This document shows, in pieces, positions 43,636 through 53,866 of a stretch of 64,000 nt of DNA. The position numbers and the translations under genes are program-made. The notes below the pieces were generated by a model. That model was not told the origin of the DNA and ran no database searches. It saw only the letters and a list, made by a program, of their open reading frames with translations. Source of the stretch: CAVYTF01 sp963708205 (GTDB lineage Bacteria > Bacteroidota > Bacteroidia > Chitinophagales > Chitinophagaceae); NCBI GenBank assembly GCA_963708205.1, contig OY970196.1, positions 124,001-188,000 of the forward strand, in the 5' to 3' direction. Positions within the stretch are counted from its first letter, which is position 1; every line of letters begins with the position of its first letter.

Positions 43636-45603
43636 TTAGGCAACCGAAGATGAAAGACGAATTTTAGTTTCATCATCGAGATAGTTTTCATAAATAGCGT
43701 TAGTGGTCGCATATTCAGGAACAAGCTTTTTTATTTGTTTGATAACATTTTTTTCCGAGTTGATTGCAGCATAATCAAGCAACTCTTTTATGCTGATTAA
43801 AATATTATCAAAATTATATTCATTAACCTTTGCAATGAGTATTTTTTTATGGTGCGTTGGAATTACTTCTTCATTTTTATTTAGCAGTTCTTCAAACAGC
43901 TTTTCACCGGGTCTTAAACCTGTATAATTAATCTTAATATCTTTTCCGGGCTCAAGTCCTGCAAGGCGTATCATTTTTCTGGCAAGCTCTAATATTTTCA
44001 CAGGCTCACCCATATCAAACAAAAATACTTCGCCTCCATTACCCATTATGCAAGCTTCTAAAACCAGTGAGCAAGCTTCAGGAATGGTCATGAAATAACG
44101 AATTATTTCAGGATGTGTAACTGTAACAGGACCGCCACTTGCTATCTGTTGCTGAAAACGAGGAATAACAGAACCATTAGAGCCAAGTACATTGCCAAAT
44201 CTTGTTGTGATAAACTTTGTTTTTTGTTTTTGTTTGCTCGCTAATTGATAAATATTTTCTGAAATATCATTGACTTTATTATGTAAAGAGTGACAATATA
44301 TTTCGGCTATTCTTTTTGATGCACCCATAATATTAGTTGGGTTAATTGCTTTATCAGTGGAGATAAGAAGAAATCTTTCTGCGTGATAAAGCTCAGCCAT
44401 GTCTGCCAAAATTTTTGTACCGCTAACATTATTGCGTATTGCTTCGCAAGGATGATTTTCCATCATTGTAACATGCTTGTATGCAGCCGCATGAAAAATA
44501 ATATGTGGTTTGTGCAAGTTGAATAAATGATTCATTGCACTTTCATCCTTTACATCTCCTAAAAAAAGTTGCAGTGCATTACCCAACTTAAATTCTTTTT
44601 GCAATGCATATTCCAGATCGTACAAACCTGTTTCAGTTTGATCGCAAACAATTAAAGATGCAGGATAAATTGCTGCTATTTGCCTTGCAAGTTCACTGCC
44701 GATTGAGCCTGCAGCTCCTGTAATTAATATTCTTTTGTTTCGCAATGCATTTACCATATTTTCATTGCGAAGCTGAATGGATGGTCTGTTGAGTAGTTCT
44801 TCAATCCTTACTTCCTGCAACTGGCTCAAGCTTAAATGTCCCTGCATTAAATTATGAACAGGTGGAATATTCATCACTTTGACATGTCGTTCAAGACAAA
44901 TGTCAACAAGTTTATTTTTTACATTAACATCAAAATTTGCATTTGCAAAAAATAAAATACTGATGTTAAAAGACTGAATTATTTCATCAAGATTTTGATG
45001 AGAAAATATTTTTAAGTTATCAATTGTTTTGCCGATAAGTTTTTCGTCAATATCCACAAAAGCCTTTACCCGGTAAGTACTATTTGATATTTGCTCTATT
45101 GTTTTTACAAAAAACGAACCATTTAAACCTGCACCACAAATGAGAACATTCGTGAGGTTGCCGTTATTAACACTCGCGTTGTACAAAGTTTTAACCAACA
45201 TTCTGTAACCGACGATAAGAAATGTGCCGATGAAAAAATAAATGAATAAAGAAGAAGTTGAAATGAAAAGTGGAACACCAAAAATTAAAAGCGTAATGTT
45301 TAAAACCAACATACTAATAAAAGAACAAAATACTGCGCTGATGCTTCGCAAAGCTTCGTGAAAATCTGAAAACCTGATAATGCCTTCGTATGTTTTTAAA
45401 ATTGAAAAAAATAAACTGTTTAGTGCTGCAGTGGTAATTATTGCGTACCAAAAAAGACTGTTATGGAATGAAATATAATGAAGGTCGGAAACAAGATAGT
45501 TTGCATAAATAATTGAAAAAATGCATATAAATAAGTCAAGAACAAAAATGACCCACTTAGGTGCAATATGTTTTTTTACTAAAAATTTTCTAAACTCTTT
45601 CAA
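43636..45603 (-). CDS. Polysaccharide biosynthesis 4,6-dehydratase (WbpM/CapD/FlaA1 family)
   Basis: 655 residues starting at TTG (45603); a TAA four codons upstream rules out an ATG start. Four TM helices (about 17-140), a first Rossmann-like domain (ICGAGLNG about 155-162), then the SDR domain with GAAGSIG (296-302), the STDKA loop (415-419), and M426/K430 of the SMK triad (IMGASK) in place of a YxxxK. It dehydrates UDP-GlcNAc-type sugars to a 4-keto-6-deoxy product. The neighbouring aminotransferase can act on that product. Confidence 0.93.
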   Translation of the reverse strand: MKEFRKFLVKKHIAPKWVIFVLDLFICIFSIIYANYLVSDLHYISFHNSLFWYAIITTAALNSLFFSILKTYEGIIRFSDFHEALRSISAVFCSFISMLVLNITLLIFGVPLFISTSSLFIYFFIGTFLIVGYRMLVKTLYNASVNNGNLTNVLICGAGLNGSFFVKTIEQISNSTYRVKAFVDIDEKLIGKTIDNLKIFSHQNLDEIIQSFNISILFFANANFDVNVKNKLVDICLERHVKVMNIPPVHNLMQGHLSLSQLQEVRIEELLNRPSIQLRNENMVNALRNKRILITGAAGSIGSELARQIAAIYPASLIVCDQTETGLYDLEYALQKEFKLGNALQLFLGDVKDESAMNHLFNLHKPHIIFHAAAYKHVTMMENHPCEAIRNNVSGTKILADMAELYHAERFLLISTDKAINPTNIMGASKRIAEIYCHSLHNKVNDISENIYQLASKQKQKTKFITTRFGNVLGSNGSVIPRFQQQIASGGPVTVTHPEIIRYFMTIPEACSLVLEACIMGNGGEVFLFDMGEPVKILELARKMIRLAGLEPGKDIKINYTGLRPGEKLFEELLNKNEEVIPTHHKKILIAKVNEYNFDNILISIKELLDYAAINSEKNVIKQIKKLVPEYATTNAIYENYLDDETKIRLSSSVA

Positions 45604-45644
45604 AGTTTTTTTTTATCACAGAAATAATGGATTCTTCAGTTGAA

Positions 45645-46238
45645 TTAGCACCTACTAAATAATGTTTTAAAGATAATTAAAAAGTACAAGCCAACACTTT
45701 TATGTTTAATGTATTGCTGATTTAATTTTATTTTAATGGGGATAACTTTTTGTACGTAATAGGCTTCTGCATTTTTTTCGCATGTTAGTAATTCATTTTC
45801 ATTTTTGAATTTAATTGAAGCAAAATCTGTAATGCCCGGTCTGATGTTTAAAACTTTCCTTTGGTCTTTGTCATAGAAATTTACATATTTTCTTAACTCC
45901 GGTCTTGGTCCAACAAAACTCATATCTCCTATTAATACATTCCACAATTGGGGCAACTCATCAAGTTTATAACGCCGAAGATAGGCGCCAATTCTTGTAA
46001 TTCGATCATCATTATTAATAGTAATAGAACGTTCTTTTTCTGCATTTATTTTCATTGTGCGAAACTTAATTAAAATAAAATCTCTATCATTTATACCAAC
46101 CCGTTGCTGCAGAAAAAGAGCATGTCCACGAGAATCCAACTTTATTAAAATAATTAGAATTAAAAATACTGGTGAAAGAATAATGAGGCCTATAAAAGAA
46201 AAAAGTATGTCGAAAAAACGCGTAATGTCAATCTTCAT
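45645..46238 (-). CDS. Initiating phosphoglycosyltransferase (PglC/WcaJ family)
   Basis: 197 residues. A single N-terminal reentrant membrane helix (about 7-31) is followed by KFRTMK, then YKLDELPQLWNVLIGDMSFVGPRPE with the catalytic Asp-Glu pair (LDELPQL), and IRPGITDFASIKF. PglC size shows the small monotopic form that transfers sugar-1-phosphate to undecaprenyl phosphate, the first step of repeat-unit assembly. Its start overlaps the preceding aminotransferase gene by 11 bp. Confidence 0.95.
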   Translation of the reverse strand: MKIDITRFFDILFSFIGLIILSPVFLILIILIKLDSRGHALFLQQRVGINDRDFILIKFRTMKINAEKERSITINNDDRITRIGAYLRRYKLDELPQLWNVLIGDMSFVGPRPELRKYVNFYDKDQRKVLNIRPGITDFASIKFKNENELLTCEKNAEAYYVQKVIPIKIKLNQQYIKHKSVGLYFLIIFKTLFSRC

Positions 46239-47448
46239 TCATTACTTGTTTTACAGCCATTGTAACAATTTTTATTACAATTTCACAAGCTTCCTCTGTA
46301 AGCTGCGGATAAATAGGAAGTGAAATTTCATTTGCATATTGTTGATATGATTGCGGAAAGTCAGCAATATCAAATCCCATATTTTTAAAAATAGTTAGCG
46401 TTGGCAATGGTCTGAAATGAACATTCACTGAAACATTTTCTGCTGCAATTAATTCTATTATTTTATCTCTTTCATCTTCTGTTGCGTTTTTAATTCGCAA
46501 CGGATAAACATGAAATGATGAGCTGCAATTTTCTTTTTGAAAGGGTGGAATAATAGCCCAGGTTTTTTTTGAAAAAAAAATATTATACTTATCAGATATT
46601 CTTTTACGTTCAGGTAACAATCCATTTTTGTATTTACGAAGCTGCGCTAAACCAATAGCAGCAAGCACATCAGGCAAATTGATCTTAAAGCCAGGATAAA
46701 CAATATCATATTTCCAACCTCCTGAAAGGGTTTTTGAGATGGCATCCTTTGTTTGTCCATTCAAACTCCACAAGCGCAATAAATTGTAAATTTCTTTGTT
46801 CTCAAAAGGTTGCGGCATATTAAAACAAATAATGCCGCCTTCTGCTGTTGTAATATTTTTTACTGCATGAAAAGAAAATATTGTCAGGTCTGCAAGCGAA
46901 CCGGTTAATTTATTTTTATAAACTGCACCGATAGAATGTGCTGCATCCGCAATTATTAAAAGCCTTCCTAAATTTTGTTGTTTTTCGTTTTCAGGGTTGA
47001 ACTTTCCTTCAATCTCTTTTTGATTAATCAAAGAATAAATTGCATCATAATCGCAGGGCCAACCTGCAAAATCTACTGTGATGATTGCTTTTGTTTTTAT
47101 TGTAATTGCAGCTTTGATTTTTTCAACATTAATATTAAAATCATCACACACATCAACCATCACGGGCATGCCACCAAGATGCATTACTGCTAACCCAGTA
47201 GCACAATATGTGTAAGCAGGAATAATTACTTCATCGCCATTTTTTATTCCCCACCAATGCAAGGCGAGCATGAGAGCAGATGTGCCGGAATTCAATGCAA
47301 GCGCAGCTTCTACATTACAAAAAGAAATTATTTCACTCTCCAATAATTTTACTTTCGGACCTGTTGTAAGCCAGCCGCTTTCTAAGGTGCTAAGAACTTC
47401 TCGCTTTATATCATCATCAATAAATGGTGGAGAAAAAGAAATATTCAT
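46228..47448 (-). CDS. DegT/DnrJ/EryC1 aminotransferase (PglE-like)
   Basis: 406 residues. PLP-dependent sugar aminotransferase: SGTSALMLAL (55-64), PAYTYCATG (77-85), ADAAHS (168-173), and the PLP lysine K197 in FSFHAVKNITTAEGG. With the 4,6-dehydratase and PglC-like transferase next to it, the likely job is amination of a UDP-4-keto-6-deoxy sugar at C4, giving a bacillosamine- or QuiNAc4N-type first sugar. That specificity is inferred from the neighbourhood. Confidence 0.9.
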   Translation of the reverse strand: MNISFSPPFIDDDIKREVLSTLESGWLTTGPKVKLLESEIISFCNVEAALALNSGTSALMLALHWWGIKNGDEVIIPAYTYCATGLAVMHLGGMPVMVDVCDDFNINVEKIKAAITIKTKAIITVDFAGWPCDYDAIYSLINQKEIEGKFNPENEKQQNLGRLLIIADAAHSIGAVYKNKLTGSLADLTIFSFHAVKNITTAEGGIICFNMPQPFENKEIYNLLRLWSLNGQTKDAISKTLSGGWKYDIVYPGFKINLPDVLAAIGLAQLRKYKNGLLPERKRISDKYNIFFSKKTWAIIPPFQKENCSSSFHVYPLRIKNATEDERDKIIELIAAENVSVNVHFRPLPTLTIFKNMGFDIADFPQSYQQYANEISLPIYPQLTEEACEIVIKIVTMAVKQVMNED

Positions 47449-47463
47449 TTGCTTTTGCTGAGT

Positions 47464-48504
47464 TTAAATTCTTAATGTATCGAAAAGATTCAACCATTTT
47501 TTCAAAACATTTTTATCATCATATTGTGTTGCATAATTCTTTGCATTATCAATTAATTGTTGTGCAAAAGAAGGGTTTGAAATCAATTTTTCTATTTGTT
47601 TGATCATTTCATCATCATCATCGAGATCTACAAGAAGTCCATTTTTTTCATGCGTTATTATATCAGGAATGCCACCAGAATTGACGGAAACTATTGGCAA
47701 TCCCAAAGCCATAAATTCTATAAAAGAAATTGGTGCATTGTCTATTTTATTTGTGCAGATATAAATATCAAAATCCTTTGCCAGAGCGAGCTTTTCCTGC
47801 ATATCAATATATCCGGGAAAAATTATTTTATCATCAACATTTAATTTGACAGCAAGTTTCTTTGTGCTTTCATTTAATGCCCCTTCTTTACCAGCCATCA
47901 CCATTTTAAAGTCAGGAAATTTTTTTGAAAGTTTACTTGCAACACGAACCGCCATCTCAGGATTATAAACATCCTGAAAGGCTCGCATCCATATTATTCT
48001 TGGCCTGATCTCTTTTTTTTTATTAAAAAAATAATCTTTTAAGTTAACACTGTTTTCAATTAAAATTGTTTCAACATTATATTTTCTAAAATAATTAAAG
48101 AGATAGTTGGAAGGGCAAACAACAGCATCGGCTTTTTTTACAGCGTTAAGAAACCGATTTGGTTTTTTATCCATTTGCGAAGGAATAGAACCTCCATGTA
48201 CAGAAATAACAATTTTTTTTTTGACTTTTTTTAATAGAAAAACCATTACTGCTTGCCATAAAAAACTTGGACAAGTTCCAAATAAGGGCACAACAGCAAT
48301 CCTATAATTTTTTCTTTGTTGAAAGATGGTTTGTATATTTTCGATAAGCCTTGCCAACCTGCCTGACTTTGCAGAAGTAGTTATTACATGAATGTTATTT
48401 TGCTTGAACATTTCAGAATTTCTGTCGGCAGAGGTTCGTATATTTTTTTTTGGATCTTTTGGATTAATGAATAACCCAATCAATAATATTGCCTTTTTAT
48501 GCAT
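47464..48504 (-). CDS. Glycosyltransferase family 4
   Basis: 346 residues from the ATG at 48504 (MHKKAILLIGLF); the frame extends four codons upstream. GT-B fold: LLIGLFINPKDPKKN, SVHGGSIPSQ, then VRVASKLSKKFPDFKMVMAGKEG, YIDMQEKL and the EX7E-like acceptor region ISFIEFMALGLPIVSVNSGGIPD. Its 5' end overlaps the GNAT gene by 8 bp. Substrate unknown. Confidence 0.88.
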   Translation of the reverse strand: MHKKAILLIGLFINPKDPKKNIRTSADRNSEMFKQNNIHVITTSAKSGRLARLIENIQTIFQQRKNYRIAVVPLFGTCPSFLWQAVMVFLLKKVKKKIVISVHGGSIPSQMDKKPNRFLNAVKKADAVVCPSNYLFNYFRKYNVETILIENSVNLKDYFFNKKKEIRPRIIWMRAFQDVYNPEMAVRVASKLSKKFPDFKMVMAGKEGALNESTKKLAVKLNVDDKIIFPGYIDMQEKLALAKDFDIYICTNKIDNAPISFIEFMALGLPIVSVNSGGIPDIITHEKNGLLVDLDDDDEMIKQIEKLISNPSFAQQLIDNAKNYATQYDDKNVLKKWLNLFDTLRI

Positions 48505-49126
48505 TTTGCAAAGCAATAACTTTGTACATGTTTACAGCAGCCGAAGTTTGCTTATTTATTTGCCAACCATTTTTTTTATATGCTGCAATTGCTCTTGCGT
48601 TATTGCTTCGGACACTTAACGACAGCTTAGAAATATTTCTGGATGCGGCTTCATTTTCAAAAGTATTCATCAACATTTCAAAAATACCTTTGCCTCTAAA
48701 GTTAGGATGTACGCCAATTACAACGAGGCCAAGCTTATTTTCTACAGCAGTTATTTTATCTGAAGAAATATTTTTATCATGATAAAAATATTTTTGAAAA
48801 ATATTTTTAAAAATCAGTGGATAAAAAGCAATCACTTCTTTATGAAAAAGCAAATATGGTTTTTTCAAAATGCCTAAAAAAGCTTCTTTCATCGCATATT
48901 TCATCATCCCACTTGTAGAACCATCACCTATATGTTTTGATACAAAGCCGCCGCAATATCCCACAATTTTATTATCGCTTGTTATGACATGATATAAGAA
49001 TTTATTATTATCAACAAGAAACCATTCCAAAGTTTTTGCTATATAAAGATCGCCAAGTTTTACGGTTAAAGAATCAGCGAAGCAAGACATGTGACATGCA
49101 GCTATTAATTTCAAATCAGACTGCAA
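48497..49126 (-). CDS. GNAT-family N-acetyltransferase
   Basis: 209 residues, start TTG (49126), overlapping the 3' end of the polymerase gene by 11 bp. The acetyl-CoA binding turn is GVHPNFRGKGIFEMLM (about 147-162), with the following SLSVRSNNARAIAAYKKNGW, the classic GNAT C-terminal half. The N-terminal part (LIAACHMSCFADSLTVKLGD) fits the family. Positioned next to an aminotransferase module, it may acetylate the amino sugar, replacing PglD; that is inference. Confidence 0.85.
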   Translation of the reverse strand: MQSDLKLIAACHMSCFADSLTVKLGDLYIAKTLEWFLVDNNKFLYHVITSDNKIVGYCGGFVSKHIGDGSTSGMMKYAMKEAFLGILKKPYLLFHKEVIAFYPLIFKNIFQKYFYHDKNISSDKITAVENKLGLVVIGVHPNFRGKGIFEMLMNTFENEAASRNISKLSLSVRSNNARAIAAYKKNGWQINKQTSAAVNMYKVIALQNA

Positions 49127-50450
49127 GCTTTTTTGTAAAATGTACTTCAGAATTTTGTTTTTTATTCTTCACTTTAATTAGTGAAGGTGTTGCAACAGCC
49201 AGCAACATAATAAAAGGTTGTATCGCTATTTTTAATCCATTATGCACGATAACTAAACAGAAAAAAACAATGAAGTAAATTGCATATTCTCTTTTAAATT
49301 TTGTTCGTCCCAAAATCTCAAAAAATAATACGATATAAAATCCCCAATAAGTTATAATGCCCAAAATACCATGCTCGGCAGCCACACGCACGAATTCATT
49401 ATGCGCCCCGGATTCTTGGTCATACAATCCCTCTTTTAAAATTTCTGTATTAAAATTTCCCGTGCCCACACCTGCAAGGGGATTTGAATTAAAAAGTTTA
49501 AAGCCAATTTCTATTAAGACATCTCTTCCGGAAGCACCAGGCTCAGCATACCGTTCTTGGATTGCGCCATGCGTAATATTTGAAACATACCAATAAATAA
49601 AAATTGCGAGCGGCACTAAAATTATAAAAGAAAAATAGCTGCTTTTTTTTGTTCTGTTGAAAAAATAATACAAAATCATAATGATGCCTAAGAAATAAAG
49701 TCCTCCTCTTGAAAAACTTAATATCATTAATATAGTTGTTAAAGAAAGAAGGATGATATTAATAATAATCTCTTTTCTTTCCGCTTCATCCATTACAGAA
49801 AAGAAAAAAAGAATACATGAAAAACCGAGATAACCACTTATTTGAACAGGAGCAAGTCCATTTGTTGAATTGGAATTAGAAGTGGTTCCGTAATAAATAT
49901 GTCCGGTTAAATGCGCTGCCAGCACAATGCCTGCAAGATAAATACTTGCTATTTTCAGATGCTTAAAAAATGTATTAATAACTTTTGCAGGAAGAAAATT
50001 AAACGAGGCATATAGTATAACAACCGTAAGCTCGATGGTGCTTATTACATAAAATCTTGCGGTATCTGCATCATCACTTCTAAACATATCTGCAATTTCA
50101 ATAATGGTAAATAATACCATTAAAAAAAAACCTCTTGAATGAAACTTTAAAAGAGTGCCTTTTTTTAGAAACAAAACAAGAAATACAGCAATGATTAAGT
50201 AAGGCAAAAATAAATAAGGTACTATGCGAACATATGCACGAACATATATTTCTGAATAAATAAGATATGGAAAAATTGTAAATACTTTTGTGACATTATT
50301 TTGAAGGGCATAGTAAAAACAAACTAGACCAGCTATAACCTCTCCTATACCGATAATAATTCCAAAGCCACGATTGAGACCTATTAATAGTCCGACAATT
50401 GCGGCAACAGCATAATAAACAGCAATATTATATTGAACTATTTTTTTCAA
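49116..50450 (-). CDS. O-antigen polymerase/ligase-like membrane protein (Wzy/WaaL fold)
   Basis: 444 residues, about 10-12 TM helices. Start TTG (50450), forced by a TAA four codons upstream. The periplasmic loop carries PGASGRDVLIEIGFKLFNSNPLAGVGTGNF followed by AHNEFVRVAAEHGILGI, the signature of the Wzy_C/O-antigen ligase domain. It either polymerises repeat units or ligates finished chains; the operon context favours polymerisation. Overlaps the next upstream gene by 23 bp. Confidence 0.9.
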   Translation of the reverse strand: MKKIVQYNIAVYYAVAAIVGLLIGLNRGFGIIIGIGEVIAGLVCFYYALQNNVTKVFTIFPYLIYSEIYVRAYVRIVPYLFLPYLIIAVFLVLFLKKGTLLKFHSRGFFLMVLFTIIEIADMFRSDDADTARFYVISTIELTVVILYASFNFLPAKVINTFFKHLKIASIYLAGIVLAAHLTGHIYYGTTSNSNSTNGLAPVQISGYLGFSCILFFFSVMDEAERKEIIINIILLSLTTILMILSFSRGGLYFLGIIMILYYFFNRTKKSSYFSFIILVPLAIFIYWYVSNITHGAIQERYAEPGASGRDVLIEIGFKLFNSNPLAGVGTGNFNTEILKEGLYDQESGAHNEFVRVAAEHGILGIITYWGFYIVLFFEILGRTKFKREYAIYFIVFFCLVIVHNGLKIAIQPFIMLLAVATPSLIKVKNKKQNSEVHFTKKLAV

Positions 50451-51606
50451 AAAAATCGTTTATCTTTTTGATATATTCAGATGACCAGTTTTCCAGCGTT
50501 AGGTCACGAGAATATTCTCTGCCATTAATAATCATATCTCGTAATAACATTTTATTTTTTGATATAGTTCTTAGTAAATTAATTAAACTTCCTGGTTTTT
50601 CTATTTCAAATAAAAAACCTCTTGTACTATTGCCTGTCATTTCTTTTGCGAGGCCAACATTATTTAAGATTGGAATAACGCCATGAAAAAAACCTTCAAT
50701 TGGTACTTTGCCGAAACCCTCTACCAGCGGGGCTTGTATAAGAAAATGACAGCTTCGATATAACTCTTGTAATTCAATATCCGTTTTTCGCCCAGTTATA
50801 AAAATTTTATTTTGCAAATTATTTTTAACTACAAAATCAGTATACGTATTTTTTAATTCGCCACCACCAACTACAAATAATTTAAACTTATAATTTTCGT
50901 TATTTAAATTATTAAACGCATCAAGAATGTACTGCTGATTTTTATGGTAAACCAAAGTGCCAACCGTTATAAAATACGGAATAAACTCAGTGTTGTTTTT
51001 TAAATAATCAAGCCTTTTATTGATAAGAGATTTTTCTTCATCCCATACTTTAATGCTGTAAGAAGGGCTAAAGCCTTTTAGCACTCTGCTGTTTATATTT
51101 TTATAATTATAAACCCAGACTGGCCCCCGAAAGAAATAACTTAAAAGCCACTTTTGAAACCGATATGTAAATGGTTCTGTTTTATAATTTTTCCATGTGC
51201 CTGTATAAGTTGCAAATACTTTTTTTCTTTTGAAAAAGAAATAAAAAAAACCAGGAATATTTAAATTATCAGGAAAACGTTGATAAACAATATCAGCGAA
51301 ATCATTAACTTTTCTAAATGCTTTTAACCATAAAGGAATATTTTTTATAATTTTAAATTTATCAATAAGCTTATTTCCTCCAACATTCTTCAGCGGTAAA
51401 AATTCAATATTCAAATCAGAATAAAAACTTATAACCATGTCAGAAGTATATGGTACAAAAGGGCAGCAGATCAATGTCTTTTCAAAATGTGAGGATAAAG
51501 CCTGCATTTGCTTTCGGTAAATATGGTTTTGAGAAGCAACTTTACCATTTATATTTACATGGATGCAATCTGAAACGATAGCAAGTTTTTTAAATTTATT
51601 TTGCAC
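50428..51606 (-). CDS. Glycosyltransferase family 4
   Basis: 392 residues starting at GTG (51606). GT4 features in the C-terminal half: YFITVGTLVYHKNQQYILDAF, FKLFVVGGGELKN, ITGRKTDIELQELYRSCHFLIQAPLVEGFGKVPIEGFFHG (the EX7E region) and AKEMTGNSTRGFLFE. The N-terminal half has the KNVGGNKLIDKFKIIKN and YQRFPDNLN region usual in sugar transferases acting on lipid-linked acceptors. Overlaps the polymerase gene by 23 bp. Confidence 0.88.
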   Translation of the reverse strand: MQNKFKKLAIVSDCIHVNINGKVASQNHIYRKQMQALSSHFEKTLICCPFVPYTSDMVISFYSDLNIEFLPLKNVGGNKLIDKFKIIKNIPLWLKAFRKVNDFADIVYQRFPDNLNIPGFFYFFFKRKKVFATYTGTWKNYKTEPFTYRFQKWLLSYFFRGPVWVYNYKNINSRVLKGFSPSYSIKVWDEEKSLINKRLDYLKNNTEFIPYFITVGTLVYHKNQQYILDAFNNLNNENYKFKLFVVGGGELKNTYTDFVVKNNLQNKIFITGRKTDIELQELYRSCHFLIQAPLVEGFGKVPIEGFFHGVIPILNNVGLAKEMTGNSTRGFLFEIEKPGSLINLLRTISKNKMLLRDMIINGREYSRDLTLENWSSEYIKKINDFFEKNSSI

Positions 51607-51616
51607 TACAATCTCA

Positions 51617-52957
51617 TCATTCTTTTAATAAAATAATTCCATTATCATTCACCAACATTTTATTAGCAATGTTATTTGCCTTCCAAAATTGAATTATTAA
51701 AAAAGGAGATTTTATAAATGTTAATATAAAACTCAGCAATAACATTTTGCTGTTTCTCTTTTGCCGATAAGGAATATTTGAAAGCATAATGCCGATGAAC
51801 AATGCATATTTTACATTTTTTTTTGGCAAATATTTTTTATATAAATAAATAACACTTGGCACTGGTTTAGGAGCAAGCCATTTTTTTGGACGAAAGCCAT
51901 CCCAGCTTCCCATTTCACGAAGTCCGCCTTTGCTTACTTTCAGATGAACCCTTGCTGCGTAATGGTTTGAGATACTTTTTATTCCATTTTTATATGCACG
52001 ATAACCAAATTCACCATCACCCATTCGCATTTCATTAAATTGTTCATCAAACAATCCTATCTGTTTAAAAATTTTTCTTTTTACTAATGCATTACCAGAA
52101 TCAAATTGTGTTGCCCAACGAAAATAAGAATAGCTTGTAGAAATTTTTTGGCCAACTTTGGCAAGAGAAACACCCGCAGAAATATCAGCATTAAAATAAT
52201 CAATACATTTTAAGTGCGAGGAAATCCAATCACTTTTTATTCTTGAATCATCATCAAAAAAAAGCAAATATTCAGCACTGGTTGATTCAATTGCTTTGTT
52301 GCGAGCAGTCCATAATTTTTTCTCTTTTTGCTGAATAAGTTTGATATTTAAATTAAAACCACAATAAAAGTTTTCATCAAACTTATCAGACTGATCAACC
52401 ACTATAACTTCAAAGTTTTTATAGTCTTGTTTTTCCAAATCGATCAGTACATCTTTCAAAAATTCATAACGATTAAGTGTAGGAATAATGACTGCTATCA
52501 AAGGTTCTAAATCAATAAGAGACGATTGATATTTGTCGAAATCATTGTGTGAATCGGCATGCTCATAAAGATCTACTTGCTTTAATTTCCTCGTTTTCAA
52601 ATAACATTTCAGTTCTCGTATAGGGTTTTTGAAAGTAGCAAGTCGAATAAACAACGCGAAAGAAATCCAAACAGATCCCCAGTATTTTTTAATAAAAATA
52701 TATTCATCCTGCAAAGAAGGTAACTCCATTTTATTTAAAAGATCAACGTCATTTTTAGTTGATTCAAGAAATATTCCTTTGTTACATAATCTATATCCGG
52801 CATCAGCTATTTGTGCAAGTTTTGTTTCATAATTATTATCAGTAAGTTCTTCTGTCAGTTCATTTTCTTTTATCAAACACGAAGGGAAATTTTTTGTATC
52901 CGGTAAAATATTGAATTGCCATGTTGGCTGCGTATATTTTATAAAGTCGAAAAACAA
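51617..52957 (-). CDS. Glycosyltransferase family 2 with N-terminal extension
   Basis: 446 residues, start TTG (52957, forced by an in-frame TAA five codons upstream). The GT-A domain begins only at about residue 155: IAVIIPTLNRYEFL, VIVVDQSD, ARNKAIESTSAEYLLFFDDDSRI (DxD-type metal site). It continues with FDEQFNEMRMGDGEFGYRAY (acceptor-binding). The first about 150 residues (FFDFIKYTQPTWQFN, CNKGIFLESTKNDVD, SALFIRLATF) are not a known GT domain and may bind acceptor or membrane. Inverting glycosyltransferase; linkage unknown. Confidence 0.85.
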   Translation of the reverse strand: MFFDFIKYTQPTWQFNILPDTKNFPSCLIKENELTEELTDNNYETKLAQIADAGYRLCNKGIFLESTKNDVDLLNKMELPSLQDEYIFIKKYWGSVWISFALFIRLATFKNPIRELKCYLKTRKLKQVDLYEHADSHNDFDKYQSSLIDLEPLIAVIIPTLNRYEFLKDVLIDLEKQDYKNFEVIVVDQSDKFDENFYCGFNLNIKLIQQKEKKLWTARNKAIESTSAEYLLFFDDDSRIKSDWISSHLKCIDYFNADISAGVSLAKVGQKISTSYSYFRWATQFDSGNALVKRKIFKQIGLFDEQFNEMRMGDGEFGYRAYKNGIKSISNHYAARVHLKVSKGGLREMGSWDGFRPKKWLAPKPVPSVIYLYKKYLPKKNVKYALFIGIMLSNIPYRQKRNSKMLLLSFILTFIKSPFLIIQFWKANNIANKMLVNDNGIILLKE

Positions 52958-52978
52958 TGAAAAATATTAAAAGTGTAA

Positions 52979-53863
52979 CTAGGTAGTAAAATATTCTACT
53001 TCAAATTGTTCTCGTATATCCTTTTTTTCACGAGGTACAAATAAATAATTTGTTTGCTTCATATCTCCATGAACTTCTATTTTAGTTTGTTCTTTAAGCG
53101 ATACATTATTTTCCTTTATAAGATACATTTGATACTGCAATGAAAATAAAAATTCAAGCAACAACTGTTGCCTATTATAGCGATATTTTCCTGTGAACTT
53201 TTCCAGTGAATAAACGGGTAATATTTCAAGCAGAATAATAGGGCGATATTTTTTTATAGTTTCCTGCAATCCTTGCAGCACTTCTATTTCAGCGCCTTCA
53301 ACATCTATTTTTAAAATTGAAATATCATTTAAATGCTGTCCCTTTATTATTTCATCACCATGCATCAAAGCAACATGCTGAACTATTTTGTATCTATTTT
53401 TATTTTCTCTAAAATCTGGTAAAACAGATGCACCTGATGCAAATTCTGTATCATGAAATAATGGAACTAAATTATTTTGATTACTTAATCCAACGGGAAA
53501 TAATAAGCAGTGTTGAAAATAGTTTTTTTGGATAAGTTTTCTGGTATAATTATAACAATAGGGATTTGGCTCAAACCCTAAATAAGTACGCAGTGAATCC
53601 AATGTTTTTATTTTTATTAATGTTTGCCCATTATTCACACCAACATCAATAAAAGTTCCATTTAATTGCGCTAATAATTTTTTGTATAAAATAATTGCCC
53701 ATTGTTCTGATATAATTAAATGTTGATAACCGTTGGCTGAAGCAATAGGAATTTTAATTTTCTTATTATTTATTTTAATTACAGTGAAAAAATTGAAATA
53801 TTGAAGAATTCCGATTTTAGCAAGCAATCTGTAGAATTTGTATCGTTTATTTTCGAAAAACAA
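52979..53863 (-). CDS. FkbM-family methyltransferase
   Basis: 294 residues, start TTG (53863, forced by a TAA three codons upstream). SAM motif I is TFIDVGVNNGQT (about 71-81), followed by LGFEPNPYCYNY (acidic residue contacting ribose), then HLNDISILKIDVEGAEIEVLQG, the FkbM signature. It O-methylates a sugar hydroxyl, often the last decoration of a polysaccharide. Located between GT2 and GT4 genes in the operon. Confidence 0.9.
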   Translation of the reverse strand: MFFENKRYKFYRLLAKIGILQYFNFFTVIKINNKKIKIPIASANGYQHLIISEQWAIILYKKLLAQLNGTFIDVGVNNGQTLIKIKTLDSLRTYLGFEPNPYCYNYTRKLIQKNYFQHCLLFPVGLSNQNNLVPLFHDTEFASGASVLPDFRENKNRYKIVQHVALMHGDEIIKGQHLNDISILKIDVEGAEIEVLQGLQETIKKYRPIILLEILPVYSLEKFTGKYRYNRQQLLLEFLFSLQYQMYLIKENNVSLKEQTKIEVHGDMKQTNYLFVPREKKDIREQFEVEYFTT

Positions 53864-53866
53864 AAA

